A stretch of DNA of 64,000 nucleotides, taken from the NCBI GenBank assembly GCA_020849475.1, contig JADLGE010000024.1, positions 1-64,000 of the forward strand. Direction: 5' to 3'. The notes under the pieces were generated by a model. That model was given only the letters and a program-made list of their open reading frames with translations, was not told the origin of the DNA and made no database searches. A program made the position numbers and the translations under genes. Source of the DNA: Gammaproteobacteria bacterium. Lineage in GTDB: Bacteria; Pseudomonadota; Gammaproteobacteria; Ga0077536. Below, piece after piece: positions 50,916 to 60,161 of the stretch. How positions within the stretch are numbered: position 1 is the stretch's first letter; every line of letters starts with the position of its first letter.

Positions 50916-53414
50916 TCAATCCTCGTCATCATCCACCCGGAACGGCTTCCACCACAGCACCAGCTGTGGCATCAAGGTCAAGGCCGCGAGCAGCGCCACG
51001 CTCATCGCCACCGCGGTCAGCAGACCGAAAAGAATGGTGGGGATGAAATTCGACAGCATCAATATCGAGAAACCCACCACCACCGTCACGGTGGTGTAGA
51101 AGCCGGCCTTGGCGACATTGTTGTGGCAGTAGTGCATGGTCGCTAGCGGGTCGCGCAGGCGCCGGTATTCGACCTTGTAGCTGTACAGATAATGGATGCA
51201 GTCCTCGACCGCGATGCCTATCGTGATTGAGGCAATGGTGATGGTCATGATGTCGAGCGGAATCCTGGCCCAGCCCATGAAGCCGAGGATGGTCACCGCG
51301 CCGAGCAGGTTGGGCAGGATGCCGATCACCGCCACCTTCAGCGAGCGGAACATCACCAGCAGTGGCACCATGATGCAGGCCATGGCCGAGCCAAAGGTCA
51401 GGATTTGTGACTGGTACAGGCTCTGCAGCACATTGTTGTAGAGCACCAGCAGGCCCGAGATCTCATATTCCGTGGGCTTCAACTTGAGCCCGTCGCGCAA
51501 ACCACTGTCGATGCGTTCGAGCAATTCTTTGCGCTTGAGATTCGGCAGCGTGTCGATGATGCGCGCCGAGAGGCGCATTTCATTGTCGAAGACCGACACG
51601 AAGGGCGTGAAGAGATTGGCCTTGGCGGCGTCCGGCATCTGCCGGTAAATGGTTTCGATGCCTTCGGCGCCGAGTGGCTTGCCGTCGTTCATGGCTTCGG
51701 CCACGCGCAGGGTGGAATCGAGCGACAACACCTTGCCAATTTCGGGCTGCTTTTCGAGGTAGGCGTGCACCGCCTTCAAACGCGCAATCTTGGCGTCGCT
51801 GAACCACGACGACGGCGCCTGCTCGGCAGTCGCGACATCGTCGAACATTGCCGCGAGATCGCCGGTGCCGGCCTGGGTGCCGGCCGCGCTCGCCTGCTCG
51901 GGCGGGAATTTCAGGACGATGTCGAGCGGCGTGGTGCCGCCCAATTTCTGATCGATGAGGGTCAGTCCCTGGTGGATCTCGGTGTCCTTGTGAAAATAGG
52001 ACACGAAGCTGTTTTCGACTTCGAGCCTGCGCGTGCCGAGCGTCGCGGCCAGCGCCACCAGCAGCGAGACCACCAGTATCGCCTTGCCGTGTCTCTCGGT
52101 GAGATGGGCCAACCATTCGGTGAAGGCATAGCCCTGCGCTTCAGGGCGCGTGAGCGGGCGGCGCTGTGTCATCACCAGCAGCGCCGGAAACAGTGTGAAG
52201 GTGCTGGCGAACGCCACCAGCAGACCTATCGACATCATCCAGCCGAAATCGATGACCGGCTTGATGTCGCACAGCACGAAGGAGCCGAAGCCGATGATGT
52301 TGGTCAACACCGTGTAGAACGACGGCCGCGCCATTTCCAGCGCGGTGCGTTTGACCAGCTCTTGTTGACTGAGCGTCGGATGATCGCGCAGCAGTTCGCG
52401 ATAGCGCACCACCAGGTGGATGTTCATCGACATGGTCAGAATCAGCATCAGCGACACGAAGTTGGTCGAGATGATGGTGACCTTCCAGCCCGCGAGGCCG
52501 AGCAGGCCGAACATCGCGGTGCTGGTGTAAAGACAGCTCGCGAACGGCAGCGCCACCCAGCGCACTTCGCGAAAGATGATGCCCATCATCGCCACCAGGA
52601 ACAGCAGCACCGCGCCGCCGAAGGTCGCCATGTCGCTCTGGATGAAGGTCATCATGTCGTCGATGATCATCGGCATGCCGCCGAGATAGAGCGTGGCTTC
52701 GCCCTTGTGCCTGGCGAGGATGGCGCGAATCTCGGCGATGGCGACCCGCGTGCTCGCTTCGTATTCCTCCTTGGCCCGTTCGTAGTCGGGACGCAGGCGC
52801 GCGAGTTCCTGTTCCTGCGCGGCGCTCAATCCGCCATGGATGCGTTTGTAGAGCAGTTCGTCGCGCAGATTCGACAGCCGCGGCAGGCTCGGATGATCCT
52901 TCAGAAAGATTTGCATGGCGCCGACCTTGCCGTCGGCGCTGGCCACCAGGTTGCGATACAGCGGGCTGGTGGTGAGCTCCTTGCGCGCCACTTCGAGTTT
53001 CACTTCGTGGGAGCGCAGGGTTTCGAAATTCATGCCGAGGTCGGCCATGCGACCGGTGACGGTCGACAGCAGCGGCACATCGAGCACGGTGATGATGTCC
53101 TTGACCGCCGCGACCTGGGTCAGCTCGTCGCGCAGATCGCTGATCATGCCGAGCGTTTCAGGAGTGAAGACTTCGCCGTTGTTCGGCACCACCGCGATGA
53201 ACAGGAAGTCGCGGGTCTGGTAGCGCATCTGGATCTGGCGAAAGCTGCGCAGGTCTTTGTCGCTTTCCAGCAGCAGCGCATCGGTCGAGGCATCGAGCTT
53301 GAAATTGCGCAGGCCTGGCAACAACGCCGCCATCACGAACCCGAGCAGTGCGAGCGCCAGCCACGGATGGCGCAGCACGACGCGTTCATAAAGAGCGGCA
53401 AGACGGTGGGACAT
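50916..53414 (-). CDS. RND-superfamily (MMPL) membrane transporter
   Basis: An 832-residue protein with about 12 helices and two large periplasmic loops. First helix WLALALLGFVMAALLPGL, then KLDASTDALLLESDKDLRSF (typical start of the porter domain). Helix 4-like FVSLMLILTMSMNIHLVVRY and the later DIMTITIASITIGIAVEDCIHYLYSYKVEYR carry the acidic proton-relay residues of RND pumps. Resembles HpnN/MMPL lipid or hydrophobe exporters. It is divergently arranged to the ExbB-ExbD-ExbD-RND cluster 250 bases away, suggesting a shared envelope function. ATG 53414 is chosen. Confidence 0.87.
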   Translation of the reverse strand: MSHRLAALYERVVLRHPWLALALLGFVMAALLPGLRNFKLDASTDALLLESDKDLRSFRQIQMRYQTRDFLFIAVVPNNGEVFTPETLGMISDLRDELTQVAAVKDIITVLDVPLLSTVTGRMADLGMNFETLRSHEVKLEVARKELTTSPLYRNLVASADGKVGAMQIFLKDHPSLPRLSNLRDELLYKRIHGGLSAAQEQELARLRPDYERAKEEYEASTRVAIAEIRAILARHKGEATLYLGGMPMIIDDMMTFIQSDMATFGGAVLLFLVAMMGIIFREVRWVALPFASCLYTSTAMFGLLGLAGWKVTIISTNFVSLMLILTMSMNIHLVVRYRELLRDHPTLSQQELVKRTALEMARPSFYTVLTNIIGFGSFVLCDIKPVIDFGWMMSIGLLVAFASTFTLFPALLVMTQRRPLTRPEAQGYAFTEWLAHLTERHGKAILVVSLLVALAATLGTRRLEVENSFVSYFHKDTEIHQGLTLIDQKLGGTTPLDIVLKFPPEQASAAGTQAGTGDLAAMFDDVATAEQAPSSWFSDAKIARLKAVHAYLEKQPEIGKVLSLDSTLRVAEAMNDGKPLGAEGIETIYRQMPDAAKANLFTPFVSVFDNEMRLSARIIDTLPNLKRKELLERIDSGLRDGLKLKPTEYEISGLLVLYNNVLQSLYQSQILTFGSAMACIMVPLLVMFRSLKVAVIGILPNLLGAVTILGFMGWARIPLDIMTITIASITIGIAVEDCIHYLYSYKVEYRRLRDPLATMHYCHNNVAKAGFYTTVTVVVGFSILMLSNFIPTILFGLLTAVAMSVALLAALTLMPQLVLWWKPFRVDDDED

Positions 53415-53660
53415 GGGTAAGCCTGTTGCGCGATGGACGTCCGTTTCGGCGCCAGTGTAATGCGCAAAGCATGGCGCGAGCAGTGCCATCACCTGCGCCG
53501 TTTTGGGTGCCGTGCAGCATTGTTAAAGGGGGTTTCCGGCAATTCCCCTTTCTGGGAAGCTGGTCCTATAATCGGGCACCGCGTTGGCCGCCCGGCCGAC
53601 CTATAAGAACAGGCGCCGCCGCACGAAATAGCGAGACAGGCGCTCATTAAAGGGAACGTT

Positions 53661-54623
53661 ATGCGATGGGGAACTGATGGGGTGATGCCCCGGCGATCGA
53701 GGGCAGCCCACGCTGCGGCTGCGTTTGTGTTCTTCGTCGCGCTTGCGACCAGTGCCGCGGTCTTCGCCCAGGCCGCGCCCGAAGCGGTCAAGGAAGCCGC
53801 CAGCCAGGCGGCGGGTGTTGCCGTCGAGGCGGCCGCCAGCGTCGCCGAGAAGGCCGCCAGTGCCGCCGATGCGGTGGTCGAGAAAGCGGCCGAGGTCAAT
53901 GCCGCCGCCGACAAGGCGGCCGGTGAGCGTGAAGGCAACAAGCTCGACATGGGCGTCACCATGGACCCCTTGTCCTGGTGGACCGGCATGAAGCGTCTCA
54001 TCGAACTCGGCGGCAAGCTCGTCATCGTGCAGCTCTCGGTGTCGGTGCTCGGTCTGGCCATCGTCATGTTCAAAGTGCTGCAGTTCCTGGGTGTGCGCGA
54101 CGGCCAGCTGCGCGCCCTGCACAAGGCCATCGACACCTGGGAAGGCGGTGACGTGAAGAAAGGCCAGGAGATGATCAAGCGCAACGGGCTCGGTTTCGCC
54201 GCCGATGTCGAATATGCCTTGAAGCGTCTGCGTCCCGACAATGTCGAACTGGTGCGTGAAGAGCTCTATCGCCGCGCGCGGGTGTTTCTGGCGCCGCTGC
54301 ACGCGCATCTGCCGACCATCGAAATCATTTATTACATCGCGCCGTTGCTGGGCCTGCTCGGCACCGTGACCGGCATCATCGCGTCGTTCCAGGCTCTGGA
54401 AGCGAGCGGCGCCGCGAACGACGCCGCCAAGCTGGCCGGCGGTATCTGGGAAGCCTTGCTGTGTACCGGCGTCGGTCTGTCGATGGCGATTCCGTTCGCG
54501 GTGCTGCATTCCTTGCTGGAAACGCGCCTGAACCACATCGTCGCCGGCGTCGAGGACGTCATCGCGCGGGTTTTCACCACCGAACTCGACATCGGCCAGG
54601 CAGACACTAGCCCACGTGCGTGA
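53661..54623 (+). CDS. MotA/TolQ/ExbB proton-channel protein with Ala-rich lead
   Basis: A 320-residue protein. Signal-like N-terminus (AAAAFVFFVALATSAAVFA) followed by an Ala/Glu-rich stretch (residues about 38-90: EAVKEAASQAAGVAVEAAASVAEKAA) that may span the periplasm or form a coiled coil. Then one helix (VIVQLSVSVLGLAIVMFKVLQFLG) and the ExbB core: TIEIIYYIAPLLGLLGTVTGIIASFQAL near 215 and GIWEALLCTGVGLSMAIPFAVLHSLL near 260. First gene of ExbB-ExbD-ExbD-RND; it overlaps the ExbD gene by eight bases. Confidence 0.9.
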   Translation: MRWGTDGVMPRRSRAAHAAAAFVFFVALATSAAVFAQAAPEAVKEAASQAAGVAVEAAASVAEKAASAADAVVEKAAEVNAAADKAAGEREGNKLDMGVTMDPLSWWTGMKRLIELGGKLVIVQLSVSVLGLAIVMFKVLQFLGVRDGQLRALHKAIDTWEGGDVKKGQEMIKRNGLGFAADVEYALKRLRPDNVELVREELYRRARVFLAPLHAHLPTIEIIYYIAPLLGLLGTVTGIIASFQALEASGAANDAAKLAGGIWEALLCTGVGLSMAIPFAVLHSLLETRLNHIVAGVEDVIARVFTTELDIGQADTSPRA

Positions 54624-55041
54624 GCTGCGCCTTCAGCGTCCGCGGCGCGCGCGCCGCATCACCCTCGTGGCGCTGGTCGATCTCGTCATCATTCTGCTGA
54701 TCTTCTTCATGCTCAGGACCAACTTCCTGCAGCCGCGCGCGCTGGGGGTCGGCACTTCGACCCAGAGCCAGTCCGACCAGCCGCCGCCGATTCCGCCCAT
54801 GCAGGTCGAGCTGCATCGCGATGGCAGCACCTGGCTGGCCGGGCGCCAGCTCAGCGACAAGGAGTTGCTGGACGCCGCCGCGCAGCGCCAGCGCGGTGAC
54901 AAGGACATGGCAGTGGTGGCGGTCGACAACGGCGTCAAGCTGCAGCGCGCGGTCAATGTCATCGACATCCTGAAGAGCACCGGCATCGTCGCGGTCGATC
55001 TGCGTCGCGCGCGCTCCTTCGATGCACCAGCCAGCAACTGA
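54616..55041 (+). CDS. ExbD/TolR-family protein, copy 1
   Basis: A 141-residue protein with one N-terminal helix (ITLVALVDLVIILLIFFMLRTNF), in which the conserved Asp (LVDLV) is the proton-carrying residue. The periplasmic domain runs from residue 50 (MQVELHRDGSTWLAGRQLSDKELLDAAAQRQRG). Start is GTG 54616, overlapping the ExbB stop by eight bases. It works in an ExbB5-ExbD2-type energising complex; the output partner here may be the RND protein rather than TonB, since no tonB is seen. Confidence 0.87.
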   Translation: MRELRLQRPRRARRITLVALVDLVIILLIFFMLRTNFLQPRALGVGTSTQSQSDQPPPIPPMQVELHRDGSTWLAGRQLSDKELLDAAAQRQRGDKDMAVVAVDNGVKLQRAVNVIDILKSTGIVAVDLRRARSFDAPASN

Positions 55042-55047
55042 GCCGCC

Positions 55048-55500
55048 ATGATCATCGAACCGCCCAATCCCAAAGCCGACCGCCGTTACTTAGGCCCGCA
55101 CGGCAAGCACGGCAACCTCGCCGAGCGCGACGCCAACGTCATTCCGCTCATCGACGTGGTATTCATCCTGATTCTCTATTTCATGCTGGCCGGCAGCCTC
55201 GACCAGGAACTGGTCGAAGCGCTGCTGCCGCCGCAATCGAAGAGCCTGACCCAGGCGCCGCAGAAGGTGCCGTTCGTGACGGTCGACAAGGACGGCAAGG
55301 TGACTTACGAGAAGGCAGTGCTCGATGACATGGCGCTGGTGAAGGCGCTCAATGCCAACGGTCATCCGCCGCCCAAGGTCGCGCTACAGGCGGAAGAACA
55401 GGCCGATGCCGGGCGCGTGGCCGACGTCATCGCGCTCATCGGTCGCGCCGGCATTGGCGATCTGTCGCTCATTACCCGGCCTGCCGCCATTCATCGCTGA
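55048..55500 (+). CDS. ExbD/TolR-family protein, copy 2
   Basis: A 150-residue protein whose single helix (VIPLIDVVFILILYFMLAGSL) again holds the conserved Asp. The periplasmic part (VPFVTVDKDGKVTYEKAVLDDMALVKALNANG) ends in a TolR-like alpha/beta fold. It starts six bases after the first ExbD stop and precedes the large RND gene by 42 bases. A dual ExbD set next to an RND protein is characteristic of some TonB-independent energising systems. Confidence 0.87.
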   Translation: MIIEPPNPKADRRYLGPHGKHGNLAERDANVIPLIDVVFILILYFMLAGSLDQELVEALLPPQSKSLTQAPQKVPFVTVDKDGKVTYEKAVLDDMALVKALNANGHPPPKVALQAEEQADAGRVADVIALIGRAGIGDLSLITRPAAIHR

Positions 55501-55542
55501 TAGACTCGCCGTCCCGCCGGCCGCGTCCCGGCCAAGATTGCC

Positions 55543-58176
55543 ATGAACATGCATTGGAAGACCCTGCCGCGAGACGCGGCCAGCGCCATCGTCACGGCGA
55601 GCGCGCGTCAGCCCTGGACGGTGCTGCTGCTCAGTCTCGTGCTGACGCTGGCGGCGGGCTGGTATACCGTCAACCACGTTGCCATCGACACCGATACCGG
55701 CAACATGCTCGACCCCGAGCTGCCCCACATGAAAGCCAGCAATGCGCTGGACGCCGCCTTTCCGCATCTGCCCGGCGACGTGGTGGTGTACACCGAATCG
55801 AGCCACGCCGGCGAAGCCGAAGACGCCGCCGACGCCTTGAGTGCGCGCCTCGCTGAACGCCGCGACATCGCGCGCGCGCTGTCGCAGCCGGGCGGCGGCG
55901 AATTCTTCGCGCGCAATGGTCTGCTCTATCTCGACACCGATGCGCTGTGGGACTTGTCGGAGCGACTCGCGAGCGCCGAACCCTTGCTCGGCGCGCTGGC
56001 CAACGACGCGAGTCTCGGCGGCCTGCTCGACGCCCTGGGCCTGGGCCTCGCAGGTGAACTCGACGACAGCCAGCGCAGCCAACTCGCCGGCATGTTCGAC
56101 AAGCTCAGCGTGGCGCTGGAAAGCCACGCACAAGGCCAGGGCGAAGCCGTGCACTGGCGTGACGAGTTGTTCGCCGGCATCGGTGAGGCCGGCCCGCATC
56201 GCGCCTTCGTGCTCATCGACCCGGCGCACAGCGGCGACAGCTTCCGGCCGACCGAAGACGCCATCGACCAACTGCACACCGAGCTCGAAGACCTGCGCAC
56301 GCAGTTCCCCACCGTCAAGTTCTTCATCACCGGCAGTGAAGCCATGGACGGTGAAGAACTGGTGACGGTAGCCGACGACGCCACCCTCACCACCAGTCTG
56401 TCGTTCGTGGCAGTGGCGCTGGTGCTGGTGTGGGGACTCAATGCCGCCGGCCTGGTGGTGGCGGTGCTCGTGACCCTGGCCTGCGGTCTCGCCTGGACCT
56501 CGGCCTTCGCGGTGGCCTGCGTCGGCAGCTTGAATCTCATCTCGGTGTGTTTCGCGGTGCTCTTCATCGGCATGGGCGTCGACTTCGGCATTCAATATGC
56601 GATGCGCTATCGCGAAGAACTGGCGCAGCACCCGCGGCGCTCCGAGGCCCTGACGGCGGCGGCGCGCGGCGCCGGCGGTGCGCGGGTGCTGGCGGCGGTC
56701 GGCGCCGCCATCTGCTTCTTCGCTTTCGTGCCGACCAGCTATCTCGGTCTTGCGCAGCTCGGCGTCATCGCCGGTTTCAGCATGGGCGTGGCCTTGATTG
56801 CCAACCTCACGGTGTTGCCGGCGCTGCTGTCGCTGTTGCCGGCGCCGCGCGCGCTCATCAAGCGCGAGCCGCGCGCGGGGCACGGCGCACTGGCGCGTTT
56901 CGTGGCCCGCGCACGCACGCCGATCATGGTGTTTGCACTGCTGGCGGGGGCGGGCGGCGCGGCGCTGCTGCCGCGTGTCGAGTTCGACCTCAATCCGCTC
57001 AATCTCAAAGACCCGCACAGCCCCTCGGTCGAAGCGTGGCGCCGCCTGGCGACCAGCGCCGACAGTTCACCCTATACCGCCGACGTGCTGGCCGCGTCGC
57101 TGGACGACGCCGTCAAGCGCGCCGCGCATCTCGGCACACTGAAAGAAGTCGATAAGGCCATCACCCTCGCCGACTACCTGCCGACGGAACAGGATGAGAA
57201 GCTTGAGATCATCGACGGCATGCGCGCCGCGTCGGGCGCCTTGCTGGCGCCGTCGTCAGCCGCCACGCCCGACATCAATGCCGAAGCAGCGGCGGTCGAG
57301 CGTTTGATCAAGCGTATCGACGCGGCGGGCCCGCGGCTCGGTGACGGCGCACTGCGCGCCAGCGCCACGCGCTTGAGCCAGGGCTTGCAGAAACTGCGTG
57401 CGGCAGACGGTTGGCCGACGCGCAGCTTGCCGGCCGTGCGCAGCCTGCTGCTCGGCGACCTGCCGCAGGCCATCGCGCGCCTGCGCAAGCTGCTCGATGC
57501 CGGCCCGGTGACGATGAAGGACATCCCGGCCGATCTGACCCAGCGCTACGTGGCCGCCGATGGTCGCGCGCGGGTCGAGATCTATCCCCGCGAGAATCTC
57601 AACGACAACGCCGCCATGCGCCGTTTCGCGCGCGCCGTCACCGCCATCGAGCCGCAGGCCACCGGCGCGCCGGTGGAACTGGTGGCCGGCAGCCACGCGG
57701 TAATACAAGCCTGCGTAGAGGCCTCGGTATTGGCGCTGGTGCTGACCGTCATCATGCATGTGTTCGTCTTGAGCGGCGTGATTGATGCGTTGCTGGTGGC
57801 GGCGCCGCTGGTGCTGGCCATGCTGTTGACCGTCATCACCTCGGTGCTGTGCGATGTGCCGCTCAACTTCGCCAAGATCATCGCGCTGCCGCTATTGATT
57901 GGATTGAACAACGCCTATGGAGCCTATCTCGTGATTCGACGCGGCCATGCCGATGACATTCATCAACTGCTCGATACCAGCACGCCGCGCGCGGTGCTGT
58001 TCAGTGGCCTGACCGCGGTCGCGTCTTTCGGCACGCTGGCGGCGTCCAAGCATCCCGGCATGGCCGGCATGGGCGTGCTGATCGCCTTGTCGCTGGGCTA
58101 TGCGCTGCTATGCGCGCTGGTGGTGCTGCCGGCCTTGATGGCCGTGATCGAGAGTCGCCGTCCGGCGGCATCCTGA
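55543..58176 (+). CDS. RND-superfamily transporter (HpnN/MMPL-like)
   Basis: An 877-residue protein with two similar halves, each with a periplasmic domain and several helices. [33 protein letters not shown] is the typical first helix and post-helix. [35 protein letters not shown] and [25 protein letters not shown] (the acidic DFGIQ motif) form the proton-relay helices. Closest by pattern to hopanoid-transporter HpnN-like MMPL proteins, though no hopanoid genes are present here. It follows ExbB-ExbD-ExbD, and the UppP gene starts 7 bases after its stop. Confidence 0.88.
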   Translation: MNMHWKTLPRDAASAIVTASARQPWTVLLLSLVLTLAAGWYTVNHVAIDTDTGNMLDPELPHMKASNALDAAFPHLPGDVVVYTESSHAGEAEDAADALSARLAERRDIARALSQPGGGEFFARNGLLYLDTDALWDLSERLASAEPLLGALANDASLGGLLDALGLGLAGELDDSQRSQLAGMFDKLSVALESHAQGQGEAVHWRDELFAGIGEAGPHRAFVLIDPAHSGDSFRPTEDAIDQLHTELEDLRTQFPTVKFFITGSEAMDGEELVTVADDATLTTSLSFVAVALVLVWGLNAAGLVVAVLVTLACGLAWTSAFAVACVGSLNLISVCFAVLFIGMGVDFGIQYAMRYREELAQHPRRSEALTAAARGAGGARVLAAVGAAICFFAFVPTSYLGLAQLGVIAGFSMGVALIANLTVLPALLSLLPAPRALIKREPRAGHGALARFVARARTPIMVFALLAGAGGAALLPRVEFDLNPLNLKDPHSPSVEAWRRLATSADSSPYTADVLAASLDDAVKRAAHLGTLKEVDKAITLADYLPTEQDEKLEIIDGMRAASGALLAPSSAATPDINAEAAAVERLIKRIDAAGPRLGDGALRASATRLSQGLQKLRAADGWPTRSLPAVRSLLLGDLPQAIARLRKLLDAGPVTMKDIPADLTQRYVAADGRARVEIYPRENLNDNAAMRRFARAVTAIEPQATGAPVELVAGSHAVIQACVEASVLALVLTVIMHVFVLSGVIDALLVAAPLVLAMLLTVITSVLCDVPLNFAKIIALPLLIGLNNAYGAYLVIRRGHADDIHQLLDTSTPRAVLFSGLTAVASFGTLAASKHPGMAGMGVLIALSLGYALLCALVVLPALMAVIESRRPAAS

Positions 58177-58183
58177 GGTCAAC

Positions 58184-59005
58184 ATGGATATCCTGTACTG
58201 GAAGGCCGTGATCCTCGGCATCGTCGAAGGCCTGACCGAATTCCTGCCGATCTCATCCACCGGCCACCTGATCCTCGCCGCCGATCTGCTGCACTTCAAC
58301 GACGACAAGGCCAAGGTCTTTCAGATGGTGATCCAGACCGGCGCCATCCTTGCCGTGATCTGGGAATACCGCGCGCGCTTCATCGACGCGCTCACGGGCC
58401 TGGGCCGCGAGCCGGCCGCCAATCGTTTCGCCGCGAATATTCTCGTGGCGTTTTTCCCGGCGGTGATCCTGGGCCTCCTGTTCGGCGACTACATCAAGGC
58501 CATGCTGTTCAAGCCGGTGCCGGTGGCGGTGGCCTTCATCGTCGGTGGCTTCGTCATTCTGTGGGCCGAGCGCCGCGAGCATCGCACTCACTGCGAGGTG
58601 GTCGATGACATGAGTTTCATGGATGCGCTCAAGATTGGCCTCGCGCAGTGCTGCGCGCTGATCCCGGGCACTTCGCGTTCCGGCGCCACCATCATCGGCG
58701 GCCTGTTGTTCGGCCTGTCGCGTCGCGCGGCCACCGAGTTCTCTTTCTTCCTGGCGGTGCCGACCCTGGTCGGCGTGGCAGTCTACGATTTGTACAAGCA
58801 TCGCGAGCTGCTCGCGTGGTCCGACCTCGGTCTGTTCGCGGTCGGTCTCGTGACGTCCTTCGTGGTCGCGTTCCTGTGTATCCGTTGGCTGTTGCGTTAC
58901 ATCATGCGTCACGATTTCACGGTGTTCGCGTGGTATCGCATCGTGTTCGGCGTGGTGGTGCTGGCCACCGCGCATAGCGGATTGGTCGACTGGACCGTGC
59001 AATGA
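58184..59005 (+). CDS. uppP: Undecaprenyl-diphosphatase UppP (BacA)
   Basis: A 273-residue integral membrane protein that dephosphorylates undecaprenyl diphosphate in the periplasm to recycle the cell-wall lipid carrier. The two signature motifs are clear: [22 protein letters not shown] near residue 10 and [36 protein letters not shown] near 160. Length is standard. ATG 58184 begins 7 bases after the RND gene, so it can be cotranscribed with the envelope cluster. Confidence 0.95.
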   Translation: MDILYWKAVILGIVEGLTEFLPISSTGHLILAADLLHFNDDKAKVFQMVIQTGAILAVIWEYRARFIDALTGLGREPAANRFAANILVAFFPAVILGLLFGDYIKAMLFKPVPVAVAFIVGGFVILWAERREHRTHCEVVDDMSFMDALKIGLAQCCALIPGTSRSGATIIGGLLFGLSRRAATEFSFFLAVPTLVGVAVYDLYKHRELLAWSDLGLFAVGLVTSFVVAFLCIRWLLRYIMRHDFTVFAWYRIVFGVVVLATAHSGLVDWTVQ

Positions 59006-59157
59006 AAGGCGCAACGGCCGTCGCGCGGTAATTTGCAAAACTGTCGACGGGTAGTCATTTCCTCGTCACAAGCTTGGGTCACGATAGCCCCGAGGTCACA
59101 CCCGGGCGGTCTTAACTGTTCGTTCCGGGCCCTGTTCGACAACCTGGAGCGATAAGC

Positions 59158-59445
59158 ATGGACGACGTAGTGGATGATCTGTGCGCGGCGGCACGCCGGC
59201 ACGAGAGCGCCTTGCACGCCCTGCGCGGACCCGGCCATCGCGCCAGCGCGGATGAGTTGCAGCGCCTTGAGCACAAGCTTGAATGTTGTGAGCAATGGCT
59301 GCGATTGATCCATGCCGACGAGGCGCTGGAACGCAGTCGCCGCGGCGCCCTGCGGCCCTCGATACGCGTGGCGGCGCGCATGCCGGCGCCGAGCGATGTG
59401 TCGGTGCAGGAAAGCGAAAAGAGTCGCGTGCGCCGCGCCTCCTGA
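59158..59445 (+). CDS. Small helical protein, paralog of the protein at 59940
   Basis: A 95-residue acidic-basic protein, MDDVVDDLCAAARRHESALHALRG then ELQRLEHKLECCEQWLRLIHADEALERSR. The first 65 residues align with the 59940-60152 product: M-x-D-hydrophobic-x-DLCA, R-x-(H/Y)-ESAL, CE-x-WLR, EAL-x-R. The tail is a charged extension (RVAARMPAPSDVSVQESEKSRVRRAS). It probably forms a helical hairpin. No known family recognised. GCGATAAGC precedes ATG 59158. Cys near 9 and two more near 43 (CC) may bind metal or form disulfides. Confidence 0.65.
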   Translation: MDDVVDDLCAAARRHESALHALRGPGHRASADELQRLEHKLECCEQWLRLIHADEALERSRRGALRPSIRVAARMPAPSDVSVQESEKSRVRRAS

Positions 59446-59939
59446 AACGGGGGCAATGGAAAGTCTGATCGAGCCTGGCAAGCACGCGACGCCGCGTCCG
59501 GTCAGCTGCGTCGCTTAACCAGCTCCCCCCTCACTAAAGCCCGTGAAGGGCGTCCTCCAGAGTCGACCCGCGACAATCCGTCGCAGGTGATTCCGCGCGG
59601 TATCGGTTAAACTGCAAGCGCGAATTCATTCGCACATTTGAGTCGCTGCACTGCGCCCAGTGACGGCGTTAATGTGCGAATGAATTCGCACCTACAGGCG
59701 ACGCGTCGGCGTCCTTATATGGTGCGAGAGCAGCAGTCATGCACCAACAGGTGTGTTGCCGGCAGCAGCGCACCGATATTGTCTCGACCTAACTGCCTGG
59801 AAACCACGTGTTTTCCCACTGGCACAGAACTTGACTGGTCCTGCCTGAACGTTTTGCGCGGGTGGGGGGATAGATATCAGGGAGGACGGTCACGCGCGCC
59901 TGTCCACGACCAGCATTTCAGTACCGAAGAGGAATCGCC
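59446..59939. other. Intergenic region with a family 2 doublet
   Basis: About 490 bases. A small GCCC/GGGC hairpin lies near 59540. Family 2 repeats at 59615-59638 and 59671-59694 lie in opposite orientation. Around 59820-59835 there is a TGGCAC-N5-TTGA sequence that recalls a sigma-54 promoter, though the last base is not the consensus C. No further gene supported. Confidence 0.5.
59615..59694. repeat. Family 2 repeat doublet
   Basis: Two family 2 units, 59615-59638 (TC orientation) and 59671-59694 (GA orientation, perfect), face each other across 32 bases. This repeats the doublet geometry seen for family 1 at 17602 and 44033. Confidence 0.85.
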
Positions 59940-60152
59940 ATGCGCGACATCATTCAAGATCTCTGCGCAAACCTGCGCGAGTATGAGTCCGCGCTCGCCA
60001 ACATGCGTGCCTCGGCCAAGCCGGGGCGCGCCGCCGAGATGGCACGCATCACTCGCGATGTCGAACTGTGCGAGCGCTGGCTGCGGGTAGCGGGGGGCGA
60101 GGAGGCCCTGGCGCGCATGCGCGCCGAGTCCGGACCTCTATTCCGCTCCTGA
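59940..60152 (+). CDS. Small helical protein, paralog of the protein at 59158
   Basis: A 70-residue protein, MRDIIQDLCANLREYESALANMRASAK then ARITRDVELCERWLRVAGGEEALARMR. It is a shorter relative of the 59158 product and lacks the charged tail. GAAGAGGAATCGCC precedes ATG 59940. It ends nine bases before the convergent cysNC stop. Two alpha helices are likely; no family known to me. A conserved Cys occurs near residue 9 and another near 43. Confidence 0.65.
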   Translation: MRDIIQDLCANLREYESALANMRASAKPGRAAEMARITRDVELCERWLRVAGGEEALARMRAESGPLFRS

Positions 60153-60161
60153 GCGGGCAGC

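Noticed and set aside
51765-53420. Long plus-strand frame opposite the RND transporter at 50916-53414
   Set aside because: Translation is rich in His, Arg and Gln without hydrophobic segments or motifs. The minus strand gives a full RND protein.
55384-57018. Long minus-strand frame opposite the HpnN-like gene
   Set aside because: Same pattern: charged, low-complexity translation, while the plus strand shows membrane helices and the acidic relay motif.
2156-59694. CRISPR array
   Set aside because: The recurring palindromes are scattered singly or in pairs between genes, without regular spacers or cas genes.
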